The position numbers and the translations under genes are program-made. Positions 41,463-48,688 of a DNA stretch of 64,000 nucleotides are shown in pieces (position 1 is the first letter of the stretch; every line of letters begins with the position of its first letter). This stretch comes from Clostridium sp031626875 (GTDB taxonomy: Bacteria > Bacillota > Clostridia > Clostridiales > Clostridiaceae): positions 62,001 through 126,000 of the forward strand of contig NZ_JANDMF010000007.1 in NCBI RefSeq assembly GCF_031626875.1, in the 5' to 3' direction. The notes beneath the pieces are model-generated. The model was not told the origin of the DNA, did not search any database, and saw nothing but the letters and a program-made list of their open reading frames with translations.

Positions 41463-42017
41463 ATGGATTACAATGAAAAATTAGAATTATTACATATAAT
41501 GCAGCAAACATTTTCAAGTCTTTTTTCAGTTTCAAATAAGATACAAGTGTTAGGAGATCAGTATTGTGAATCATTAACATCAAGACAATATATGACTATG
41601 CTAGCAGTTCTACATCTATCTGAAGATGAAAGAAGTTTTATTAATATAGCAAAGAAATTAGGTACAACAAAACAAAACGTAACTCAACTAATTAAAAGTC
41701 TTGAAAAGAAAAAATTTGTATCTGTAATACCAAGTATAAAGGACAAACGAGCAGTTAATGTGTCTTTAACTGATGAAGGCATGGAGGCTGTAATTCAGTG
41801 TGGAAAGGATACTGGGCTTAAATTTGTGGTAGATCTTTTTAAGGAGTTTTCTAAAGAAGAAATAGAAACTCTTTGGAAACTATTAGTTAAGCTTTATCGT
41901 TTTGATGGTGTGGAGATGGATGGATTTGAGGAGAATGTACAGGTTCTCGATTTTAACTTAAAAGATGAGTCAAGTGAAATTTTAGAAAAATGTTTTAAAG
42001 AAAGTAATAGAGAATAG
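41463..42017 (+). CDS. MarR-family transcriptional regulator
   Basis: 184 residues from ATG 41463 (AAGGGG 8-10 nt upstream; an earlier in-frame ATG falls inside the operator). Winged HTH: SLTSRQYMTMLAVLHLSEDE, IAKKLGTTKQNVTQLIKSLE, VIPSIKDKRAVNVSLTDEG. Repressors of this family bind palindromic operators and are released by small ligands. Shared operator sequences at its own promoter and at the BAAT-type hydrolase promoter imply control of both. Confidence 0.92.
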   Translation: MDYNEKLELLHIMQQTFSSLFSVSNKIQVLGDQYCESLTSRQYMTMLAVLHLSEDERSFINIAKKLGTTKQNVTQLIKSLEKKKFVSVIPSIKDKRAVNVSLTDEGMEAVIQCGKDTGLKFVVDLFKEFSKEEIETLWKLLVKLYRFDGVEMDGFEENVQVLDFNLKDESSEILEKCFKESNRE

Positions 42018-42066
42018 AAATAAACTCCTGAAGTCAATAAATAATTATTTCAGGAGTTTATTTTTT
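42018..42066. terminator. Bidirectional terminator
   Basis: 15-bp perfect stem AAATAAACTCCTGAA (42018-42032) with 42049-42063 and T-run. Shared by marR and the convergent EamA gene; it overlaps the EamA stop. Confidence 0.9.
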
Positions 42067-42982
42067 ATACATCAACTTTCTTTGTTCTAGATAAAATTAC
42101 AATAGTAACTATAATACAAGCTGTTCCTAACCATTGAAATAGACCTAAGCTAACATTTAACCAAATAATCGATAAAAAGGCTGCTGATAATGGTTCTACA
42201 GAGGAAAGTACACTTGCTTCAGTTGGCTTTATATATTTTAAACTTTCTAAATAACAATGGAAGGCAATTAATGTTCCAAAAAGAACTACAAATATAACTG
42301 CAAAGAAAGCCGTTGTTGACCATTCACCTATAAAATCCCAAGGCTTATGTATAAAACTAAAGGCAAGTCCACCAATAAGCATACCCCAGCCAACAACTAT
42401 TGTAGATCCCCATTTATTAAGGAGATAGTGAGGTTGTAATGTATAGAAAGCTGCAGCAAAAGCAGAACTAATTCCCCAGAAAAGAGCAAGTTTAGAAATA
42501 GATAAACTATGAATATTACCTTTTGTGATTATAAAAAATGTACCAATCATAGCTAAAATAACTGCTAGTACTTCATTAAAAGTAGGGATTTTTTTAGTTC
42601 TAATAGCTATATAGCAAGTTATTATAACAGGAGATAGATATTGAAGTATTGTAGCTGTAGCTGCATTTCCATATTTAATAGCAGCAAAATATGTATATTG
42701 CACACCTAACATTCCTATAACACTAAAAAACAAAAGATTTAATAGGCTCTTTTTACACTTTAAGATTACCCATACATTTTGATTACCTTTTAATTGACCA
42801 TATGATAATAAAATTATTCCTGAAATTAATAATCGAATAACAACAAGCCATTCTGGGCTAAAACCTTTTTCTTGAAATAAATATTGGGCTACAGTACCTG
42901 ATACTCCCCATAGCATTGAACCTATCATCACAAGAAGTATTCCTTTTATTCTAGATTGAGATTTCACTAAATTTCCACTCAC
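42065..42982 (-). CDS. EamA/DMT-superfamily transporter
   Basis: 305 residues with ten hydrophobic segments in two EamA repeats. First repeat: GILLVMIGSMLWGVSGTVAQ...GMLGVQYTYFAAIKYGNAAT. Second: LALFWGISSAFAAAFYTLQP...SLKYIKPTEASVLSSVEPLSA. These exporters move metabolites or amino acids; the substrate is unknown. The start is uncertain: GTG 42982 or GTG 42967, neither with a strong ribosome site. Divergent from the AraC-type regulator at 43105, its possible controller. Confidence 0.9.
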   Translation of the reverse strand: MSGNLVKSQSRIKGILLVMIGSMLWGVSGTVAQYLFQEKGFSPEWLVVIRLLISGIILLSYGQLKGNQNVWVILKCKKSLLNLLFFSVIGMLGVQYTYFAAIKYGNAATATILQYLSPVIITCYIAIRTKKIPTFNEVLAVILAMIGTFFIITKGNIHSLSISKLALFWGISSAFAAAFYTLQPHYLLNKWGSTIVVGWGMLIGGLAFSFIHKPWDFIGEWSTTAFFAVIFVVLFGTLIAFHCYLESLKYIKPTEASVLSSVEPLSAAFLSIIWLNVSLGLFQWLGTACIIVTIVILSRTKKVDV

Positions 42983-43104
42983 TTTCTGTATATTTTTTTA
43001 TTGCAAATATATTGATTTATATAATTAAATCTGTAATAATTTTATTACTATTTTCAGTATATAACAATTAATATATTGATAGAAAATAAAACTATATTAG
43101 CGAG

Positions 43105-44019
43105 ATGATAAAAATGCAATCAACAAAAATAGAAGTAGATAATAGTTTAAAGGAAATAGCAGAACATGGTTCCTATGATTTTCCTATAGCAATTTACACA
43201 GATAAATTTAACCTCTTTGAAGATAAACATATTAGATGGCATTGGCATAAGGAGTTGCAGTTTTCATATTCCCTTTATGATAAGGTGATTTTTTATATAG
43301 AGAATCAACAAATAATTCTAGAACCTGGTGAAGGGATTTTTGTGAATTCAAATGTACTTCATCAAATTAAGCCCTATAACAATATTAATTGTATTATGTT
43401 TTCTATAGTATTTGATGCAATTTTAATTGGAGGTACAGAGCAGTCATCAATTCAAAGAAAATATATAAGTCCGATTATTAAAAATAGTAATTTGAAATTT
43501 ATTTCTTTTAAACAAGATATTGAGTGGCAAAAAAATATATTAAATGAGTTAAAAGAAATTTTCTCTTTATCTAATAAAAAAACATATGCTTATGAGTTGG
43601 AGATGAGAAATCATCTAAGTAATGTTTGGTTGAGTTTAGTTAGAGAAGTGAAAGATGATATTAAAGATTATGTAATAGAAGGTTCACCTGATGAAGAAAG
43701 AGTAAAATTAGCTATACAATACATACACAAATATTATAAAGAAAACATAACGTTGAGGAATATTGCAATGGCAGCAAATATAAGCAAAAGTGAATGTTGT
43801 CGTAATTTTAAAAGAACATTAAAGGTAACACCTTTTGAATATTTAATGGAATATAGGATTTCAAAAGCCTCAGATATGTTGCTAAAAAGTAAAGAATCCA
43901 TTTCTAATATTGCTATTGATGTAGGGTTTAATGGTATGAGTTATTTTGGGAAAATATTTAAAAAATACATGAAATGTACACCTTCTGAATATAGAAATAA
44001 ATATTATGAAGAAAGATAA
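43105..44019 (+). CDS. AraC-family regulator with N-terminal cupin
   Basis: 304 residues. N-terminal AraC-type cupin (IRWHWHKELQFSYSL, ILEPGEGIFVNSNVLHQI) and C-terminal double HTH (LRNIAMAANISKSECCRNFK and SNIAIDVGFNGMSYFGKIFK, ending CTPSEYRNKYY). It activates in response to a small ligand, usually sugar or nitrogen related. It lies 122 bp from the divergent EamA transporter, a common regulator-target arrangement. Start at ATG 43105 or 43114; the ribosome site is weak. Confidence 0.92.
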   Translation: MIKMQSTKIEVDNSLKEIAEHGSYDFPIAIYTDKFNLFEDKHIRWHWHKELQFSYSLYDKVIFYIENQQIILEPGEGIFVNSNVLHQIKPYNNINCIMFSIVFDAILIGGTEQSSIQRKYISPIIKNSNLKFISFKQDIEWQKNILNELKEIFSLSNKKTYAYELEMRNHLSNVWLSLVREVKDDIKDYVIEGSPDEERVKLAIQYIHKYYKENITLRNIAMAANISKSECCRNFKRTLKVTPFEYLMEYRISKASDMLLKSKESISNIAIDVGFNGMSYFGKIFKKYMKCTPSEYRNKYYEER

Positions 44020-44034
44020 AATATAATAAGCTTG

Positions 44035-44077
44035 AAAGTGTTAAGATATTAGATATAACTAAATTTAACACTTTTAG
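44035..44077 (+). terminator. Rho-independent terminator
   Basis: Stem AAAGTGTTAA / TTAACACTTT (44035-44044 with 44065-44074), short T-run, after the AraC-type gene. Confidence 0.7.
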
Positions 44078-44535
44078 GTTAAAAGATAACAATTATTTAG
44101 ATATATTTTAAGTAGAAAGCATGGACATATCAACTTTTAATGAGGATGAAATATTAGCTCACTATATGGTGGTCAAATTTTTTAAGGACATATTCACTTC
44201 CTCATAAGATTGTAGGAATGAACTTTCCTGTTAATACAAGAATACAAGGGGTTTATACATAAAAAAATGGTATCTTTACTTTTTTTGTTTGTCAGAAAAA
44301 CAAATTTTCAAAAATGATATTAGGAATATATTGGAGAAATAATCATTAAATGTAAGAAAAGTCAATGAAATTATGTCTAAACTATGGGTTAGTACTTTGA
44401 TTTTACACATTATTTGATTTATATTGATATTGGAAATAAATTTATTACCACTTAATAGTAAATATTGCATTAATGTAAGATTATTAAAAATTAGAGAATA
44501 AACGCCTGTTTATTCAATAAAAAGGGGGATTTTTA
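44078..44535. other. Long intergenic region without a recognised gene
   Basis: Only short frames. A 28-codon plus-strand frame from ATG 44122 (MDISTFNEDEILAHYMVVKF) looks protein-like but has no ribosome site and no family I know. A 64-codon minus-strand frame has poor composition and no start signal. The promoter of the next secreted-protein gene must be at the right end; AAAGGGGG precedes its ATG. Confidence 0.5.
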
Positions 44536-46173
44536 ATGGTTAAAAAGCTTTTAGGAATTACATTAGCTGTAATGATAAGTCTATCTCCTAGCATAGCATC
44601 AGCTAATAGTAATAATTCTTTGTCAACAAAAGTAAATGTTGCTTCATCAGAAGGTAATAATAATTATAAAGAGTTTCTAAGTAATTCAAAAAAGGTATAT
44701 CAAATTGATTCAAATGATTTAAAAAAATCTGAAAAATCTGTAGAGGATGATTTAAATAAGATAGAGCCTATTGAAAATGATGTAGATAATGCTTTATTAA
44801 ATAGTTTACAGAAGTCAACTAAAAGCAAGTCAAATTTAGGATTAATTAGAGGTGTCCAAGCTATAGATAATACAACTCATAAGCCAATTGCTAATTTAAA
44901 ATATGTTATTATGAATCCAGATAGCTTAAAAAATGGACAAATTACTACAAATACTCAAATTGCATGGTTATGGTCATATAATGGAGAGAATTATACATAT
45001 GATCCAGATGGCTATAAAATAACTAATATGAATATTACTGGGACAGATGGCGTTAAGGACTCTATTATAGGGACTTTAACAGGGAATATTGGATTTGCTA
45101 CTCAATTTAAAACTGCAGGGCAATATATAATGAAATTTAAGTGTATGAATGAAAAGAATGTATGGTCTGATGAATGGAGTATTTCTATTCCTGTTGAACC
45201 AACAGATAATAATACTAGACCACAATGTATTATTAATTATTCTACATTAAGTGGAGATACAAATACACAATTTGCTTTTGGATGGTTTAATTCTAAGGAT
45301 AATGATGCAAATGATTCAATTAAGGATGTACAAGGTGTAGCAATGAAGGATGGGGTAGAGACATCATTATCTAATTATATTACTAATCAAGATAAAGATG
45401 GATGTACAATGAAATTTAAAGAAGCTGGCACATATACGCTTATGTTTAGAGTAAGTGATACTCATGGTGCTTGGTCTAACTGGACTGCTTTAGATGTTGT
45501 TGTTACTAAGATTCCTGAGACACAGATTACAAATGTAAAAATAATATCAGATTCAGATGATGATTATAAATATTTTTATACTAATACAAGTACAAATGGA
45601 TATATCTATGGTATTACAAGTGGAATTTGGTTAGATGAAAAAGTTGCCTATGATAATTATACAAGTAAAAAAAGAATGTATTATAAATCAACCTTTAAGC
45701 CATATTCTGAGTATTCATCAAGTGACCAAACTTTCAGCACTTATGGAATGGCCCCTGAAGAAATAGTAAAACGTTTTGCTATAGAACCAGAGCATAGAAA
45801 AGTTGTTGAAAATGGTTTCACAGTTAAAGGAACAATAAATAAACCTAATACACCTTTGGCAGTTGCTTTTGATTTATTTGGTACTTTGTATAAAGAAAAA
45901 GTAACTTCTGATGCTAATGGTAATTTTAGTGTATATTTTGATTTAAAGAAAATAACTTCATCTATGAGTGAGTTTACAAAGAAGAATACAAAGTATGTAT
46001 TCTATGGTAATTTATCTACAAGTTTCATGGAACCTTCTACTGTAAGTGTTATAACTTCAGATAAAATGCTTAATACTCCAGTTTATGTTCATACTGATTT
46101 TTATACTGGAAGAATGCTTATTAAATCATTTATTTATTCGGAACAATTAAATCAGTGGGTAGGTGGTGAATAA
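44536..46173 (+). CDS. Secreted protein with two PKD-like repeats
   Basis: 545 residues. Signal peptide 1-25 (KKLLGITLAVMISLSPSIA, SANS cleavage). After a charged linker come two related beta-sandwich units, about 105-225 and 228-328, each closing with the same pattern (FKTAGQYIMKFKCMNEKNVW and FKEAGTYTLMFRVSDTHGAW, both then W-S/D), as in PKD-type domains. The last 200 residues hold GFTVKGTINKPNTPLAVAFD and VTSDANGNFSVYFDL, an Ig-like bacterial domain. Probably an exported surface or matrix protein; no catalytic motif is seen. Confidence 0.8.
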   Translation: MVKKLLGITLAVMISLSPSIASANSNNSLSTKVNVASSEGNNNYKEFLSNSKKVYQIDSNDLKKSEKSVEDDLNKIEPIENDVDNALLNSLQKSTKSKSNLGLIRGVQAIDNTTHKPIANLKYVIMNPDSLKNGQITTNTQIAWLWSYNGENYTYDPDGYKITNMNITGTDGVKDSIIGTLTGNIGFATQFKTAGQYIMKFKCMNEKNVWSDEWSISIPVEPTDNNTRPQCIINYSTLSGDTNTQFAFGWFNSKDNDANDSIKDVQGVAMKDGVETSLSNYITNQDKDGCTMKFKEAGTYTLMFRVSDTHGAWSNWTALDVVVTKIPETQITNVKIISDSDDDYKYFYTNTSTNGYIYGITSGIWLDEKVAYDNYTSKKRMYYKSTFKPYSEYSSSDQTFSTYGMAPEEIVKRFAIEPEHRKVVENGFTVKGTINKPNTPLAVAFDLFGTLYKEKVTSDANGNFSVYFDLKKITSSMSEFTKKNTKYVFYGNLSTSFMEPSTVSVITSDKMLNTPVYVHTDFYTGRMLIKSFIYSEQLNQWVGGE

Positions 46174-46225
46174 AATATAATTTTAAACAACTATGTCAAA
46201 ATAAATTTAGATATTAGTTAACAAG

Positions 46226-46258
46226 AAAGAGGATTCATAAATTTGGATCCTCTTTTTT
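46226..46258 (+). terminator. Rho-independent terminator
   Basis: AAAGAGGAT (46226-46234) / ATCCTCTTT (46247-46255) stem, T-run following. Ends the secreted-protein transcript. Confidence 0.85.
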
Positions 46259-46284
46259 ATTGAAATTTGAAGGGAGTACATTTC

Positions 46285-46435
46285 ATGAAGCAATATAAAT
46301 TGGAGGTTAATGCTTTAAATGGAAAAGTAATTGCAATGGATGGTTCTATTAAATTTTAAAGGACAGTATATAACAAATCAAATATTTAGTGAAAAGGCTT
46401 TTAATAAATTTATTGATGATAATATAAAAATATAA
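46285..46435 (+). pseudogene. Small frameshifted gene (about 50 codons)
   Basis: AAGGGAG precedes an ATG at 46285 that reads MKQYKLEVNALNGKVIAMDG then SIKF and a stop. The neighbouring frame continues sensibly as FKGQYITNQIFSEKAFNKFI then DDNIKI and a stop at 46435. The two join at AAATTTTAAA, so one base has been gained or lost there. It is either a decayed gene or a sequencing indel. Family unknown. Confidence 0.6.
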
Positions 46436-46512
46436 TTTTATTAAACTCTATATCTAGTGTAATTATTTTCCGTATAATGTATAATTAACTAGAATGACAA
46501 TAGGGGGATAAA

Positions 46513-47151
46513 ATGAAAAAATTAATTAGTATTATAATAATAATTTCTTTAACAACTTTAAACTTAACAGGTTGTACTGTTAGTTTTTCTTTTAAGATAA
46601 AAGATTTAAAATCAATAATTAATGTAGATAAAATGAAAGCCGCTGGGGAGGTAGAAAGTGTTGAAGATTTAAAGAATTTAAAAGATAAAAAATATGATAA
46701 TTTATACAATGATATATATAATGATGAAAATATTCTTCTATCACAAGATGATGATTATTTTATTACATTGACACAATACTCACCTATTAAAAGTAGAATT
46801 GGTTTAAATTTTAAATATTTTAGAGGATACCAAACAAAAGCATATTTTTATAGATATAAGCAAACTACAGACCATATTACATTTAACTATAAAGGTGTAT
46901 TTAAAAGTGGAAAATGTAAATTAATAATTATATCGCCATCATTAAAAATTGTATCCTCAATTGATTTGAATGGCCAAGCTTCAACTGATGTACCTATTAC
47001 TGAGGATGGAACATATTATGTAAGATTAGTTGGGGATGATGCAGTTGGTGGTGATATAGAATTTGATGCAAAAGGCAATGATATAGTATATAAATTTACA
47101 CCAGATAGTTATAAAGATAAAAATACTACAGGGCTATATGATTATGAATAA
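46513..47151 (+). CDS. Lipoprotein, hypothetical
   Basis: 212 residues with a lipoprotein signal peptide: KKLISIIIIISLTTLNLTGC, lipobox LTGC with Cys21. The mature part is charged, then beta-rich (ITFNYKGVFKSGKCKLIII, DGTYYVRLVGDDAVGGDIEF), like a small carbohydrate-binding or PPC-like sandwich in which a Gly-Thr-Tyr-Tyr-Val-Arg strand is typical. TAGGGGG ribosome site. No family assigned. Confidence 0.78.
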   Translation: MKKLISIIIIISLTTLNLTGCTVSFSFKIKDLKSIINVDKMKAAGEVESVEDLKNLKDKKYDNLYNDIYNDENILLSQDDDYFITLTQYSPIKSRIGLNFKYFRGYQTKAYFYRYKQTTDHITFNYKGVFKSGKCKLIIISPSLKIVSSIDLNGQASTDVPITEDGTYYVRLVGDDAVGGDIEFDAKGNDIVYKFTPDSYKDKNTTGLYDYE

Positions 47152-47180
47152 AAATAATGATTTTTGAGGAGGAAAATATT

Positions 47181-47567
47181 ATGAAAGCTGAAATTAATCT
47201 TATTACAATTTGGACAGAAGATATTAAGAAGATGAAGGATTTTTATAACAAAGTTTTAGGATTTAAGATTGAAAATGATCTTGGAGGTTATGTTGAATTT
47301 GAAAATACAGGAGTAAGATTTGCTATTTGTACAAGAGAAACTATGTATGAGTATAGTGAAGAATATAAAAAGAAAGTATCTGGGCAAGCTTTTGAATTAG
47401 CATTTCCATGTGAAAATCCTAGTGATGTAAATAAATCTTATAAAAAACTAATTGAAATGGGAGCAAAAGCTATTCAAGAACCAAAGAACATGCCTTGGAA
47501 TCAAAGAACAGCATTATTTGCAGATCCAGATGGAAATATACATGAGATTTTTTCGGAAATTGAATAA
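47181..47567 (+). CDS. VOC-superfamily (glyoxalase-like) protein
   Basis: 128 residues from ATG 47181, preceded by GAGGAGG. NLITIWTEDIKKMKDFYNKV opening, GGYVEFENTGVRFAI and a closing RTALFADPDGNIHEIFSEIE, where the final Glu is the metal-ligand position of glyoxalase-type domains. Single-domain members include fosfomycin/bleomycin resistance and enzymes of unknown substrate. The next gene begins 18 nt later on the same strand, so it is probably in an operon with it. Confidence 0.85.
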   Translation: MKAEINLITIWTEDIKKMKDFYNKVLGFKIENDLGGYVEFENTGVRFAICTRETMYEYSEEYKKKVSGQAFELAFPCENPSDVNKSYKKLIEMGAKAIQEPKNMPWNQRTALFADPDGNIHEIFSEIE

Positions 47568-47584
47568 ATAGGAGGTATAAATGT

Positions 47585-48298
47585 TTGGAGCTTTTTGAAA
47601 CTATAAAAGAATTAGGTGACATACATGGAATTGACTTAATTGGTGTAGCAGGACTAAGCCAAGTGAAAAATGAAATAAAAGAAATTAGTGGTTCTATAAT
47701 CTATGATTATCCAAGAGCAATATCCATAGGGATAGCATTGCAAAATAGCATAGTTGATCTTATTGAGCATGGTGATTCATATGAAAATCAACTTCAGTAT
47801 AGAATACATGCATATGAAATAATTAATAGTAGATTAGATAATTTTGCTTCTATAATAAGTTCAGTAATTCAACGAAATGGTTACAGAGTAATGCCATTAC
47901 CAGCAGCAGAACGTATAGATAGCAATAGAATTTATGCTTCTTTATCACATAAACTAACAGCTAGATTAGCTGGTTTTGGGTGGATAGGGAAAAGCTGTCT
48001 TTTAATCAATCCAAAGTTTGGGCCACGTGTAAGATGGACAACCATATTGACTGATGCACCTTTTCAGGAGAATGAGGAAATATTAGAAAGTAAATGTGGT
48101 AGTTGTACTAAGTGCACAGAAATATGTCCTTCAAAAGCTATACTGGGAAGGAATTATGTAGAAAATGAACCACGTGAATTAAGGCTTGATGTGAGAAAAT
48201 GTGAAGGACACTTTAACAGACTTAAGGAAGAAAGAAAAATTGATGCATGTGGCATGTGTTTGTATGTGTGTCCATATGGTAAAAAGCAATATTTATAA
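47585..48298 (+). CDS. Epoxyqueuosine-reductase-like (QueG-family) double [4Fe-4S] protein, short form
   Basis: 237 residues. The N-terminal corrinoid-protein-like part includes DYPRAISIGIALQNSIVD and LTARLAGFGWIGKSCLLINP, as in QueG relatives. Two C-terminal [4Fe-4S] motifs follow: CGSCTKCTEICP and CEGH...CGMCLYVCPYGKK. It lacks the HEAT-repeat domain of true QueG, so it belongs to the broader 4Fe-4S double-cluster family found in clostridia. Start TTG 47585, 9 nt after AGGAGG; an out-of-frame ATG at 47581 encodes only five codons. Confidence 0.82.
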   Translation: MELFETIKELGDIHGIDLIGVAGLSQVKNEIKEISGSIIYDYPRAISIGIALQNSIVDLIEHGDSYENQLQYRIHAYEIINSRLDNFASIISSVIQRNGYRVMPLPAAERIDSNRIYASLSHKLTARLAGFGWIGKSCLLINPKFGPRVRWTTILTDAPFQENEEILESKCGSCTKCTEICPSKAILGRNYVENEPRELRLDVRKCEGHFNRLKEERKIDACGMCLYVCPYGKKQYL

Positions 48299-48333
48299 AA
48301 GAAAAAGCTATAATTTAAATATTGAAATATAAG

Positions 48334-48360
48334 ACCAGCAATTAAGTTTGCTGGTTTTTA
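48334..48360 (+). terminator. Rho-independent terminator
   Basis: ACCAGCA / TGCTGGT stem with 8-nt loop and TTTTTA tail, ending the VOC-QueG-like operon just before the Y RNA promoter. Confidence 0.85.
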
Positions 48361-48378
48361 ATTTGCAAAGTTTTTGTC

Positions 48379-48407
48379 TGTAAAAACTAAGTGTGAATAA
48401 ATATAAT
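48379..48407 (+). promoter_or_regulatory. Probable promoter of the Y RNA
   Basis: TGTAAA (48379-48384), 17-bp spacer, TATAAT (48402-48407). Predicted start about 48413, only a few bases from the 5' strand of the Y RNA stem. Confidence 0.55.
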
Positions 48408-48410
48408 GAA

Positions 48411-48565
48411 ATAGAAGTCAAGTGCAAGGCAGTGCATATTTGAGTTACTTCTATTTATGATTTTAAGGTGTCACAGGTTCGAGTCCTGTTCTATATTGTC
48501 TATGATAATATAGATAGCTCAGGTGGTAGAGCACTATTACTCAAATAGATTTTCTCCTTGCAATA
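48411..48565 (+). ncRNA. yrlA: Y RNA (YrlA-like) with a circularly permuted tRNA-like domain
   Basis: The arms of a tRNA appear in the wrong order. T arm 48473-48489 (ACAGG, loop TTCGAGT, CCTGT); then the acceptor 3' strand TCTATATT (48490-48497), a 9-nt cap, and the acceptor 5' strand AATATAGA (48507-48514), 8 perfect pairs; then TA and the D arm 48517-48532 (GCTC, AGGTGGTA, GAGC). The outer ends pair as a bulged stem: TGCAAGG 48423-48429 with 48556-48562, and TATTTGAGT 48437-48445 with 48539-48547, an internal loop between. This is the layout known for bacterial YrlA RNAs, whose stem binds Ro60. It lies directly before a Ro60 gene. Exact ends are uncertain; the RNA may run on to about 48600. 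Confidence 0.85.
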
Positions 48566-48580
48566 AAAAAGGGTAGTGAA

Positions 48581-48643
48581 GAAAAGTGTTACTTCTATAT
48601 TGGTTTTTAGATTATATGCTTAGATTTAAGCAAAACACTTTTC
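48581..48643 (+). other. Second hairpin between the Y RNA and the Ro60 gene
   Basis: GAAAAGTGTT (48581-48590) pairs perfectly with AACACTTTTC (48634-48643), enclosing an inner GCTTA/TAAGC stem near 48618-48631. It may be a second small Y-like RNA, a processing signal or a leader of the Ro60 mRNA. Followed by CGATTTTCT, a weak terminator-like tail. Confidence 0.5.
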
Positions 48644-48688
48644 GATTTTCTCCCTAAAATATTTATACAAAAGTAAAGGAGCAAGGAT

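Noticed and set aside
44276..44470. A 64-codon minus-strand frame in the long spacer
   Set aside because: No ribosome site, poor composition and no recognisable pattern.
48473..48533. A normal tRNA gene, because of the consensus T loop and D loop
   Set aside because: The arms are in reverse order, the acceptor strands are joined by a short cap and there is no anticodon arm; next to Ro60 a Y RNA explains it better.
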